64,000 bases of DNA from Pseudonocardia sediminis (GTDB lineage Bacteria > Actinomycetota > Actinomycetes > Mycobacteriales > Pseudonocardiaceae): the NCBI RefSeq assembly GCF_004217185.1, contig NZ_SHKL01000001.1, forward strand, positions 6,322,001 to 6,386,000. Reading direction: 5' to 3'. Below, in pieces: positions 55,748 to 64,000 of this stretch. The notes beneath the pieces are model-generated. The model was not told the origin of the DNA, did no database searches, and saw only the letters and a list, made by a program, of their open reading frames with translations. Position 1 is the stretch's first letter. Every line of letters starts with the position of its first letter. The translations under genes were made by a program, and so were the position numbers.

Positions 55748-56572
55748 TCAGGCACCGTTCCACCGCCTTTCGAGCAGGCGGCCCAGCACGGTGACCAGGA
55801 GAGCGGTCCCGACGATCGCGACGGCCGGCAGGAGCACCAGCTGCGGCGCGACGAACATGTACTGGCGGCCCTCGTCGAGCATCGCGCCCCACTCCGGCGT
55901 GGGCGGCTGCACGCCGAGGCCGAGGAACGACAGCCCGGCCAGCGAGAGCAGCACGTTCGCGAACCGCAGGCAGGCGTGCGCCGTCAGCGGGCGCAGCATG
56001 TTCGGCAGGACGTGCCGGAACGCGATCCGGAACGGGCCGGCGCCGACCGCGACCGCACCCTCGACGTACTCGCGGCTCCGCTCGCGCAGGGTGAGCTGGT
56101 AGGTCAGCCGCGCGAACGGCGTCCATCCGGTGAGGACGACGGCCAGCAGCAGCGTGTCCAGACCGGGCGGCCCCTCGCTCGCGGCGACGACGACCAGTCC
56201 GACGACGATCGCCGGGATCGCGACCAGCACGTCGACCATCCGCTGGAACGCCTGGCCCACGGCCCGTCCGGCCGACGCGGCGAGCACCCCGAGCAGCGTC
56301 CCGGCGACGGCGCAGATCACCAGCGCGACCATGGTGAACCCGACCGAGAGCCGGGTCCCGGCGGCGAGCCGGGCGAGCACGTCACGGCCGAGCTGGTCGG
56401 TCCCGAACGGGTGTGCCGCCGACGGCCCGGCGAACCGTTCGGACAGGTTCGTGGTGATCGCGTCCAGCGGCAGGGCGGCGAGCACCACCAGCAGCACGAC
56501 GGCCGTGACCACGGCGATCCGGGCGGGGTGACGGGGGCGCCACCACGGCATCGTCACGGCGACGGCCGTCAT
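55748..56572 (-). CDS. ABC importer permease, DppC-like
   Basis: A 274-residue inner-membrane permease of the peptide/nickel type. It has HPFGTDQLGRDVLARLAAGTR, the family hallmark after the first helix, and the EAA-like loop EGAVAVGAGPFRIAFRHVLP. It overlaps the other permease by ATGA. Confidence 0.93.
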   Translation of the reverse strand: MTAVAVTMPWWRPRHPARIAVVTAVVLLVVLAALPLDAITTNLSERFAGPSAAHPFGTDQLGRDVLARLAAGTRLSVGFTMVALVICAVAGTLLGVLAASAGRAVGQAFQRMVDVLVAIPAIVVGLVVVAASEGPPGLDTLLLAVVLTGWTPFARLTYQLTLRERSREYVEGAVAVGAGPFRIAFRHVLPNMLRPLTAHACLRFANVLLSLAGLSFLGLGVQPPTPEWGAMLDEGRQYMFVAPQLVLLPAVAIVGTALLVTVLGRLLERRWNGA

Positions 56573-57510
56573 GTGGCCGTGCTCCGGCCCACCGGGTCCA
56601 GCGCGAGCTGCAGCCCCTCCGCCGCGATGCTCGCCAGCGCCGCCACCGCGACGACGGCCAGCAGCCCGGACTGTACGACCGGCAGGTCCTGGCCGACGAC
56701 CGAGTCGTAGAGCAGCCCGCCGAGCCCCGGCACCGCGAACACCACCTCGACCACGACCGCACCACCGAGCAGGCCGCCGAAGAACAGCCCGGACAGCGAC
56801 GTCACCGACGTCAGCGCGAGCCGTCCGCCGTGGCGCCAGAGCACCGCCCGCTCCTCGATACCCTTGGAGCGGGCGACCATGACGTGCGGGCGCGCGAGCG
56901 CGTCGACGGTCTCGGCGCGGGTGAGCTGCGCGGCCAGCGCCGCCGGGAACGCGGCCAGGGTGAGCACCGGCAGCACCGCCTGCGCGACCGACCCCCACCC
57001 GGTCGCCGGCAGCACCGGCAACGCGACCGCGAAGACCAGGACCAGCACGGTGCCCAGCACGAACTCCGGCGTCGCCACCCCGAGCACCGACGTCGCCGTC
57101 ACCGCCCGGTCCAGCCGTCCGCCGGGGCGCCGCGCCGACCACACCCCGGCCGGGATGCCGGCCAGCGCGGCCAGGACCAGCGCCGCCGCCGTGAGGACCA
57201 GCGACACCCCGAGCGCGGGGAACAGCAGGCCCGCGACCGACGTCCGCGTCGTGAACGAGTTGCCCAGGTCGCCGACGACGACGTGCGAGAGCCAGCGCCA
57301 GTACTGGGTCGTGAGCGAGGCGTCGAGACCGAACTCGAGCCGGATCGCGGCCAGCACCGCCGGATCCGGCTCGGCCTCGCCGAGCCGGCTGCGCAGGATC
57401 GCGCGAGCGGTGTCCACCCCGGCCATCCGCGGCAGCAGAAAGATCAGCACCGAGGCCAGGAACAGTACGACCGGCAGCGCCAGCAGGCGACGAGCGAGCA
57501 CGGCGCTCAC
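56569..57510 (-). CDS. ABC importer permease, DppB-like
   Basis: A 313-residue permease with the N-terminal RRLLALPVVLFLASVLIFLL helix and the typical YWRWLSHVVVGDLGNSF segment. The coupling loop is ARPHVMVARSKGIEERAVLW. It lies between the binding-protein gene (7 bp) and the second permease (4-nt overlap). No ATP-binding subunit gene accompanies them in the window. Confidence 0.93.
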   Translation of the reverse strand: MSAVLARRLLALPVVLFLASVLIFLLPRMAGVDTARAILRSRLGEAEPDPAVLAAIRLEFGLDASLTTQYWRWLSHVVVGDLGNSFTTRTSVAGLLFPALGVSLVLTAAALVLAALAGIPAGVWSARRPGGRLDRAVTATSVLGVATPEFVLGTVLVLVFAVALPVLPATGWGSVAQAVLPVLTLAAFPAALAAQLTRAETVDALARPHVMVARSKGIEERAVLWRHGGRLALTSVTSLSGLFFGGLLGGAVVVEVVFAVPGLGGLLYDSVVGQDLPVVQSGLLAVVAVAALASIAAEGLQLALDPVGRSTAT

Positions 57511-57517
57511 GCCGCAC

Positions 57518-59062
57518 TCATTCCGTCTTCGCCAGCCCGGCCGTCACCAGCGTCTTGGCCAGCGGGTCGACGGTGTAGCCGGTGACCTTCGAGCCGACGC
57601 CGTTGGCCTGGGTGTGCACCAGCGGGACGCCGACGGCGTCGGTGTTCAGCTGGGCGGCCGCGCGCTGGAAGATCTCCTGGCGTGCCGCCGGGTCGGTCGT
57701 CGTGCCGAGCGGGGCGATCAGGGCGTCGAAGGCCTGCGAGCAGTAGCGGTTGATGTTGTAGGAGCCCTGGCAGGAGTAGTCGCTGGTCAGCGTCGCGCCG
57801 GCGTCCGGGACGTCGAGCAGGTAGCTGCGCGAGAGCAGGTACATCTGGTAGCGCCCGGCCAGCAGGTCGGGCTCCTTCGCGTCGTAGTCGGCGACCTGGA
57901 TCGTCGCCTCCACCCCGACAGCACGCAGCATCCCCTGCACGGCCGTGGCCAGGGTGGGGAGCTCGGCGCGGTTGGCGTAGGTCCCCAGACTCACCCGCAG
58001 CGGGTTCTGCGGCCCGTACCCCGCCTGGGCGAGCAGCGCCTTCGCCCCCTCGACGTCCGGTGCGGGCGGGCGCTCCTGCGACCCCCACGCGACGGCGGGG
58101 CCGAACAGCTCCGACGCCGGGACGGCGGACCCGGCCAGGGCCTGCTCACCGAGCGCGGTCCGGTCGATCGCCTTGGTGATCGCCTGGCGCACCCGGATGT
58201 CGCGGAACGGCGGCGCGGACTGGCTCAGCAGCAGCGAGTCGGTCCGCGGCGAGGCGACCGTCTGGTTCACGAACCCGTTCGACCCGGTGAACTCCAGCGC
58301 CGAGGACTCGGGCAGCTCCTGGGCGATGTCGACGTCGCCGGCGCGCAGCGACAGCGCGCGGGCCGCCGGGTCGGAGACGTAGTTCGCGGTGACGCCGGCG
58401 AGCTGCGGACGACCACCCCAGTAGCCGTCGAAGCGCGCCAGGGTGGCGCTCTGGGTGCCGTTGACCGCGGTGATCCGCATCGGGCCGGTGCCGGTGTCCT
58501 GGACCTTCGGCGGGTTCGACGCGTACGCCGACGGCGCCAGGATCGCGGCGTTGGAGCTGCTCAGGCGCAGCGGCAGGATCGGGTCCGGGGCCGTGGTGGA
58601 CACCTTCACCGCGTCCGCTCCGTCGGCGACGGCGGTCAGCCCGATTCCCTTGATCGCCCGCGGCGGGGCGCTGACGCCGGCGACCCAGGTCAGCGCCTTC
58701 ACCACGGCGGCCGGGTTCAGCGGCGTCCCGTCCTGGAACGTGACGTTCGGCCGGAGCACGAACCGCCAGGTCCGCGGGTCGGTCCGAGCCCACTCGGTGG
58801 CCAGCGACGGCCGCGCGACGCCGTCCGCGCCGGAGGCGACCAGCGACTCGCTGACGCCGAGCTGCGACACGACCAGCGCGTCGTCGGTGTCGATGCCGTA
58901 GCCGGCGCCGGGCGCGAACTGCATCGCTATCGTCAGCTGTGCGTCCGGGACGACGGTGCCGGAACCGGCCCCGCCACCCCCGCAGGCCGTCACGAGAGCG
59001 AACGCGGCACAGGTCAGGACGACGCCGACGCGTCGACGGCGGGTGGGAAGAGCGGCAGGCAT
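57518..59062 (-). CDS. ABC importer substrate-binding lipoprotein, DppA/OppA family
   Basis: A 514-residue extracytoplasmic binding protein (SBP family 5). It has a lipoprotein signal with lipobox LVTAC (Cys27), PSLATEWARTDPRTWRFVLR and DVDIAQELPESSALEF. The ligand could be a peptide, nickel chelate or other small compound. It is the first gene of the ABC operon. The 176-bp divergent gap to the MFS gene has an 11-bp inverted repeat. Confidence 0.93.
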   Translation of the reverse strand: MPAALPTRRRRVGVVLTCAAFALVTACGGGGAGSGTVVPDAQLTIAMQFAPGAGYGIDTDDALVVSQLGVSESLVASGADGVARPSLATEWARTDPRTWRFVLRPNVTFQDGTPLNPAAVVKALTWVAGVSAPPRAIKGIGLTAVADGADAVKVSTTAPDPILPLRLSSSNAAILAPSAYASNPPKVQDTGTGPMRITAVNGTQSATLARFDGYWGGRPQLAGVTANYVSDPAARALSLRAGDVDIAQELPESSALEFTGSNGFVNQTVASPRTDSLLLSQSAPPFRDIRVRQAITKAIDRTALGEQALAGSAVPASELFGPAVAWGSQERPPAPDVEGAKALLAQAGYGPQNPLRVSLGTYANRAELPTLATAVQGMLRAVGVEATIQVADYDAKEPDLLAGRYQMYLLSRSYLLDVPDAGATLTSDYSCQGSYNINRYCSQAFDALIAPLGTTTDPAARQEIFQRAAAQLNTDAVGVPLVHTQANGVGSKVTGYTVDPLAKTLVTAGLAKTE

Positions 59063-59186
59063 CGCGGGGGTGGGCCTCTCGGGAGAACCGGGGAGATCGG
59101 GCAGGGGCGCCGGTGTCTCCGAGCGCCCGAGAGATCGTCTGCAAGGCTGCGCAGACCGTCAATAGATGTGCATCAACGCGCATATG

Positions 59187-59231
59187 TAGTAGCTGCCACA
59201 ATGTCGCACCAATCGGGCACGGCTGCTACTA
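59187..59231. promoter_or_regulatory. Inverted repeat in the ABC/MFS divergent promoter region
   Basis: TAGTAGCTGCC (59187-59197) and GGCTGCTACTA (59221-59231) are inverted copies with one mismatch, 23 nt apart, in an AT-richer stretch between two divergent transport genes. It looks like a regulator site shared by both. Confidence 0.5.
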
Positions 59232-59238
59232 ATGGACG

Positions 59239-60549
59239 GTGGTGAAGATCAGCCCCCGGACGGCCGCGTCGCCGGACCTGGACCCGGTCCGTCCTCGCAG
59301 GTGGCGGCCCCGTCAGATCACCCAGCTCGCGGCCCTGCCGCCGGTGATGCGGCTGCTGGTGCTCACCCAGCTCGCGTTCAACGTCGGCTTCTACATGGTG
59401 CTGCCGTACCTCGCGACGCACCTGGCCGAGGACCTCGGGCTCGCCGCCGCGATGGTCGGGCTCGTCCTCGGGCTGCGGACGTTCAGCCAACAGGGGCTGT
59501 TCGTCGTCGGGGGAGCGCTCGCCGACCGGTACGGGCCGAAGCCGGTCGTGCTGGCCGGATGTGCGCTGCGCGTGCTCGGGTTCGTGCTGCTCGGGCTGGC
59601 CGGGTCGGCGACGGGGGTGATCGCCGGGGCGCTGCTCACCGGGTTCGCGGCGGCGCTGTTCTCGCCGGCGGTGGAGTCGTCGCTGGCCCGCGAGGCCGGG
59701 GAGCGTGAGCGTTCCGGTGAGGGCCCGGCCCGTTCCGAGGTGTTCGCGCTGTTCGCCGTCAGCGGGCAGGTCGGGACCGTGACCGGTCCGCTGGTCGGGA
59801 CGGCACTGCTGCTCGTCGACTTCCGGCTGGCCTGCATGGTCGCGGCGTTCGCGTTCGTCCTGGTCGGGCTGGCGCATCTGCGCTGGCTGCCCCGCCGCCC
59901 GGCCGCACACGCCGGCGAGCCGCTGCTGGCCGGGTGGTCCGAGGTGCTGGCCAACCGCCGCTTCCTCGCCTTCGCCGCGGGCTACTCGGGCTGGCTGCTC
60001 TGCTACAACCAGCTCTACCTGGCCCTGCCCGACGAGCTGCGCCGCGCGACCGGCGGGCAGTCCGCGCTGGGCTGGCTGTTCGTGCTGTCCTCGGTGATGG
60101 TCATCGGTGGCCAGCTGCGGATCACCGGCTGGGCGCGCTCCATCGGGCGTGGACGCGCGATCGTGCTCGGCTTCTCGCTGATGGCGCTGGCGTTCGCCGC
60201 GGTCGGGGTGGCGCGGCTGCTGCCGGACCCGCCGTCCTGGGCGGTGCTGGTGCCGGCGGTGGCGATGGTCGTGCTGCTGACGCTCGGCGAGATGCTCGCC
60301 GTCCCGGTCGCGCAGGACCTCGTCCCGCGACTGGCCGGGGAACGACGCCTGGGCGCCTACTTCGGCGTGCTGTCCTCGGCCGGCGGGGTGGCGGTCCTGA
60401 TCGGCTCGACGGCCGTCGGCGCGCTCCTGGACCCGTCCGTCCCCGCCGCGGTCCCGTTCTTCGTCCTCGCCGCCGTCCCGGTCGCGGGGGCCCTGGTCCT
60501 GGCCACCCTGGCCCGCCGGGGAGCCCTGGCCCCCGCCACCCCGGCCTGA
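59239..60549 (+). CDS. MFS transporter
   Basis: A 436-residue, 12-helix MFS protein of the drug-efflux type. The loop 2-3 motif is GGALADRYGPKPVVL, and helix 5 contains GQVGTVTGPLVG. GTG codons at 59239 and 59242 are both possible. It is divergent from the ABC binding-protein gene and convergent with hspR. Confidence 0.9.
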   Translation: MVKISPRTAASPDLDPVRPRRWRPRQITQLAALPPVMRLLVLTQLAFNVGFYMVLPYLATHLAEDLGLAAAMVGLVLGLRTFSQQGLFVVGGALADRYGPKPVVLAGCALRVLGFVLLGLAGSATGVIAGALLTGFAAALFSPAVESSLAREAGERERSGEGPARSEVFALFAVSGQVGTVTGPLVGTALLLVDFRLACMVAAFAFVLVGLAHLRWLPRRPAAHAGEPLLAGWSEVLANRRFLAFAAGYSGWLLCYNQLYLALPDELRRATGGQSALGWLFVLSSVMVIGGQLRITGWARSIGRGRAIVLGFSLMALAFAAVGVARLLPDPPSWAVLVPAVAMVVLLTLGEMLAVPVAQDLVPRLAGERRLGAYFGVLSSAGGVAVLIGSTAVGALLDPSVPAAVPFFVLAAVPVAGALVLATLARRGALAPATPA

Positions 60550-60561
60550 ACCCGTCCCGAT

Positions 60562-60614
60562 CCAGCGAACGGCACGCTCGTCGCAAAGGTTCCGACGACA
60601 GTGCCGCCGGCTGG
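60562..60614. repeat. Palindromic repeat B, copy 1
   Basis: A 53-nt imperfect palindrome with outer arms CCAGC/GCTGG and core GGCACGCTCGTCG-CAAAGGTTC-CGACG. It shares its core with copy 2 located 38 nt further on. It has several mismatches in the stem. Confidence 0.75.
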
Positions 60615-60651
60615 ACCCGGGGTCCCTCCGGAGCGCGCCCCACACACGAAC

Positions 60652-60694
60652 GAGCGGCACGCTCGTCGGAAAGGTTCCGACGGGCGTGCCGCTC
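60652..60694. repeat. Palindromic repeat B, copy 2
   Basis: The 20-bp stem GAGCGGCACGCTCGTCGGAA pairs with its inverse (only one G-U) around the loop AGG. It lies 12 bp from the hspR stop. It may be a bidirectional terminator of MFS and hspR or a REP-like element. Confidence 0.8.
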
Positions 60695-60706
60695 GCTGGG
60701 TGAGTG

Positions 60707-61189
60707 TCAGTCCTTGCGGTCGGGGTGCCAGACGACGAGGGCCGAGCGGCGGTCCACCGGGACCAGGTCGCGGCGGTAGGACTGGTGCACCGCCGCCGCG
60801 GCCTGCTGTCCCGCGGTCCGGGCGGCGGCCAGCTCGGCGGTGAGCTCGTCGAGGCGTTCCCGCAGCTCACCGACCATCTGCTCCAGCTCGATGATCCGCT
60901 TCACCCCGGCGAGGTTGACGCCCTCGTCCTGGGACAGGCGCTGAACCTCGCGGAGCAGGGCGATGTCGCGCGCCGAGTAGCGACGCCCGCCGCCGGCCGA
61001 TCGGCCCGGGCTGACCAGCCCGAGACGGTCGTAGCTGCGCAACGTCTGGGCGTGCAGCCCGGCGAGCTCGGCGGCCACGGAGATCACGAACACCGGACTG
61101 TCCGCGCCGGCGCCGGGCGGGAGCCCGGTCTCGGTCGGGCGCGGACCGTCACCGGCACCGTGCCCCCGTCGTGCCGCCACCGCCGTCAC
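60707..61189 (-). CDS. hspR: Heat shock repressor HspR
   Basis: A 160-residue MerR-family repressor of the dnaK operon and clpB. The N-terminal ~30 residues are an extension. The helix-turn-helix and wing are FVISVAAELAGLHAQTLRSY and GLVSPGRSAGGGRRYS, followed by a coiled coil (MVGELRERLDELTAELAAA). It overlaps dnaJ by 4 nt (GTGA), so it is the last gene of the dnaK-grpE-dnaJ-hspR operon. Confidence 0.95.
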   Translation of the reverse strand: MTAVAARRGHGAGDGPRPTETGLPPGAGADSPVFVISVAAELAGLHAQTLRSYDRLGLVSPGRSAGGGRRYSARDIALLREVQRLSQDEGVNLAGVKRIIELEQMVGELRERLDELTAELAAARTAGQQAAAAVHQSYRRDLVPVDRRSALVVWHPDRKD

Positions 61190-62409
61190 CTCCCAGCGTT
61201 CCCGAGCAGGTCGGCCCGGGGGTCGAACGACTTCGTCGCCTCGGCGTAGGCCTGCAACGCCTCGGTCGCCGCGTCGTCCAGCTTCTGCGGGACGGCCACC
61301 TCGACCGTGACGAGCAGGTCGCCCTTCTTGCCGTTCTTGCGCTCCACGCCGCGTCCGCGCACCCGCAGGGTGCGGCCGCTGGTGGTGCCCGCCGGGATCT
61401 TCAGCGACACCGTCGCGTCCAATGTCGGCACGGTCAGGGTCGCACCCATCGCCAGTTCGGGGAAGGTCACCGGCACGGTGATCACCAGGTCGTCGGAGTT
61501 CTTCGGCGACCGCGCGAGCACCTTGTGCGGGTTCACGTGGACCAGCACGTAGAGATCACCCGCGGGTGCGCCGCCGCGTCCGGGCTCGCCCTGGCCGGCG
61601 AGCCGGACCTTCTGCCCGTCGGTCACGCCGGCCGGCACGCGCACGGTCAGCGACCGGGTGCGCGAGCTGACGCCGTCGCCGCGGCACTCCGGGCACGGGT
61701 CGTCGATGATCCGGCCGGTCCCGCGGCAGTCGCGGCACGGCTCGGAGAACGCGAACGACCCCTGGCTGCGGCTGACGAGGCCGACGCCGTTGCAGGTCGG
61801 GCAGCTCCGCGGCGTGGTCCCGGGCTTGGACCCGGTCCCGCCGCAGCGCTCGCAGCGCCCCGGGGCGGACAGGCGGATCGGCAGCGTCGCGCCGCGCACC
61901 GCGTCCTCGAACGAGATCCGGACCTCGCTCTCGACGTCCGCACCGCGCTGACCGCGCGGAGCACCCGCGCCGGCGCCACCCCGTCCGGCCTGGCCGAAGA
62001 TGCCGCCGAGCAGGTCGTTGATGTCGGTCGCTCCACCGCCACCACCGCGCCCGGCCTGACCGAAGAGATCACCGAGGTCGAAGCTCTGCGAGCCACCGCC
62101 ACCGGGGAACCCTCCGCCGGTGCCGGGGAAGCCGCCCCCGCCGAAGCCCCCGCCACCGAAGCCGCCACCACCGGCGAACATCTCGCGGGTCTCGTCGTAC
62201 TCCTTGCGCTTGTCCTTGTCGCCGAGCACGCCGTAGGCCTCGGAGACCGTCTTGAACCGGGCCTCGGCCTTCGCGTCACCCGGGTTCGCGTCGGGGTGCA
62301 GTTCGCGGGCCAGCTTGCGGTAGGCCTTCTTGATCTCATCCGCGGACGCCGTCTTCGAGACACCCAGATCTTTGTAGAAGTCCTTCTCGATCCAGTCGCG
62401 CTGGGTCAC
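61186..62409 (-). CDS. dnaJ: DnaJ co-chaperone
   Basis: A 407-residue type I J-protein. It has a J-domain with HPD in RELHPDAN, a Gly/Phe-rich stretch with GGGFGGGG runs, four zinc-finger repeats (CERCGGTG, CPTCNGVG, CRDCRGTG, CPECRGDG) and C-terminal substrate-binding domains. The start is GTG 62409 with GAGGAGG 5 nt upstream. The 102-bp gap to grpE is large for this operon and contains a strong hairpin. Confidence 0.97.
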   Translation of the reverse strand: MTQRDWIEKDFYKDLGVSKTASADEIKKAYRKLARELHPDANPGDAKAEARFKTVSEAYGVLGDKDKRKEYDETREMFAGGGGFGGGGFGGGGFPGTGGGFPGGGGSQSFDLGDLFGQAGRGGGGGATDINDLLGGIFGQAGRGGAGAGAPRGQRGADVESEVRISFEDAVRGATLPIRLSAPGRCERCGGTGSKPGTTPRSCPTCNGVGLVSRSQGSFAFSEPCRDCRGTGRIIDDPCPECRGDGVSSRTRSLTVRVPAGVTDGQKVRLAGQGEPGRGGAPAGDLYVLVHVNPHKVLARSPKNSDDLVITVPVTFPELAMGATLTVPTLDATVSLKIPAGTTSGRTLRVRGRGVERKNGKKGDLLVTVEVAVPQKLDDAATEALQAYAEATKSFDPRADLLGNAGR

Positions 62410-62485
62410 CGCGCCTCCTCTCCGACTTCGGCTCCGGCCCGGCTGCTGCCGGACCGGAGCCTCGCGTCCACGTCGATATCGATCA

Positions 62486-62520
62486 CCGGCCCGAGGCCGG
62501 GTGTGCCGGCCTCAGGCCGG
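62486..62520 (-). promoter_or_regulatory. Hairpin spanning the grpE stop codon
   Basis: CCGGCCCGAGGCCGG and CCGGCCTCAGGCCGG pair as a 15-bp stem with one mismatch and a 5-nt loop. It includes the last codons of grpE and lies 77 bp before dnaJ. It could attenuate transcription or stabilise the upstream mRNA; no U-run follows. Confidence 0.5.
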
Positions 62521-63251
62521 GTTCTGCGGCTCGCCCGAGCCGGGTCCGCCGTCCGCGGGCTCCGCCCCGCCCTCGGCCGCCTCGGCGACGACCTCCGGCG
62601 CGACCTCGTTCTCCGCGCGGTCCTGCACCGTGACCATGGCCGGGCGCAGCACCCGGTCGGAGATCCGGTAGCCGCGGCGCAGCACCGCGGTCAGCACCGT
62701 GACGGTCGGCCCGCTCGCCTCGGCCGGCTCGTGCTGGACGGCCTCGTGGATCGCCGGGTCGAACAGCTCGCCCTCGATGCCGAACGGCTCCAGGCCGAGC
62801 TTGTTCACCACGCCGACGACCTTGTCGGCCGCCGACTTGAACGCACCGGTGAGGTCGCCGTGCTGCTCGGCCCGCTCGAAGTCGTCGAGCACGGTCAGCA
62901 GGTCGGAGACGAACGAGACCTTGGCCGAGAGCTGGGTGCTCTCGCGGTCCCGGTCGGTCCGGCGCCGGTAGTTGGCGTACTCGGCGGAGACGCGCTGCAG
63001 GTCCGCGGTGCGCTCGGCGACCTCGGCCGTCAGCTTCTCCACCTCGGGGTCGGCGCCGTCGCCCGGCCCGGCCGCCGGGCCGGGAGCGGTCTCGCTCCCG
63101 GCCTCGGCGGTGACGCCGTCGCCGGCGCCGTCCGGGCGTGCCTCGCCGGTCACCGGGTCCACCCTGCGGCGGTCCCGGATCGTGACCGGCTCGTCCTGCT
63201 GCTTGCCGTTCTCACTGCCGACCGTCCTGTCCTGGGGAAGGTCGCCGGTGC

Positions 63252-63255
<4 letters not shown>
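62512..63255 (-). CDS. grpE: Nucleotide exchange factor GrpE
   Basis: A 247-residue GrpE. A long N-terminal disordered, acidic region (~1-70) precedes the coiled coil (EVAERTADLQRVSAEYANYR), the helix with DRDRESTQ, and the C-terminal beta-domain with GYRISDRVLRPAMVTV. A Glu/Pro-rich tail ends it. The start is GTG 63255, with a 4-nt overlap of the dnaK stop. Confidence 0.95.

Positions 63256-64000
<745 letters not shown>

Noticed and set aside
59080..59201. Possible Cys-containing leader peptide before the ABC operon (MRVDAHLLTVCAAL)
   Set aside because: The frame does not stop but runs on for hundreds of codons as a shadow of the binding-protein gene, and no attenuator hairpin follows.

Overview
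The window is high-GC actinobacterial DNA (the first ~1.5 kb excepted). Gene families, WhiB and HspR/HAIR regulation and gene order point to a Pseudonocardia-like member of the Pseudonocardiaceae; this is inference from gene content, without a database search. Genes are dense, often with 4-nt ATGA/GTGA overlaps, and no gene-free stretch exceeds about 240 bases.

Region 1 (1-3260) is the right edge of an integrated element. A lower-GC OLD-family ATPase/Toprim nuclease gene runs off the left edge, followed by a frameshifted tyrosine integrase gene lying against the 3' end of a tRNA-Thr(CGT) gene, the likely attachment site.

Region 2 (3362-29820) is core genome. It holds an alpha/beta hydrolase, a 2H phosphoesterase, holB and an MFS/dTMP-kinase-like fusion. 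It then holds a block whose order matches, from memory, the Mycobacterium tuberculosis Rv3682-Rv3671c neighbourhood: ponA-type PBP, whiB, two ArsA-like ATPases, DUF4177, RidA, MBL hydrolase, Crp, small membrane protein, nth, TlpA-like thioredoxin, Nudix and marP. Two tandem paralogous unknown genes, one with a ~700-residue disordered tail, are inserted between RidA and the Nudix/MBL pair.

Region 3 (29834-54807) resembles M. tuberculosis Rv0357c-Rv0385: purA, a divergent conserved unknown gene, fba, DUF3151, DedA, GH76, SpoU methyltransferase, pyrE, an Rv0383c-like protein, clpB and a flavohaemoglobin. Lineage-specific insertions include an ECF sigma factor with a small membrane protein, an SDR/Baeyer-Villiger-type monooxygenase/SDR group, a YbaB/EspC-like/WXG100-like set and an AAA+/TPR pair divergent from clpB. 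A HAIR-type inverted repeat lies between clpB and the AAA+ gene.

Region 4 (54862-64000) has a peptide-type ABC importer without an ATPase gene, a TauD-like dioxygenase, an MFS exporter, and the dnaK-grpE-dnaJ-hspR operon (dnaK cut by the right edge). HspR from this operon is the expected repressor at the clpB HAIR site, which links the two chaperone loci. Two different families of tandem palindromic repeats occupy convergent intergenic gaps at 31.9-32.0 kb and 60.6-60.7 kb.
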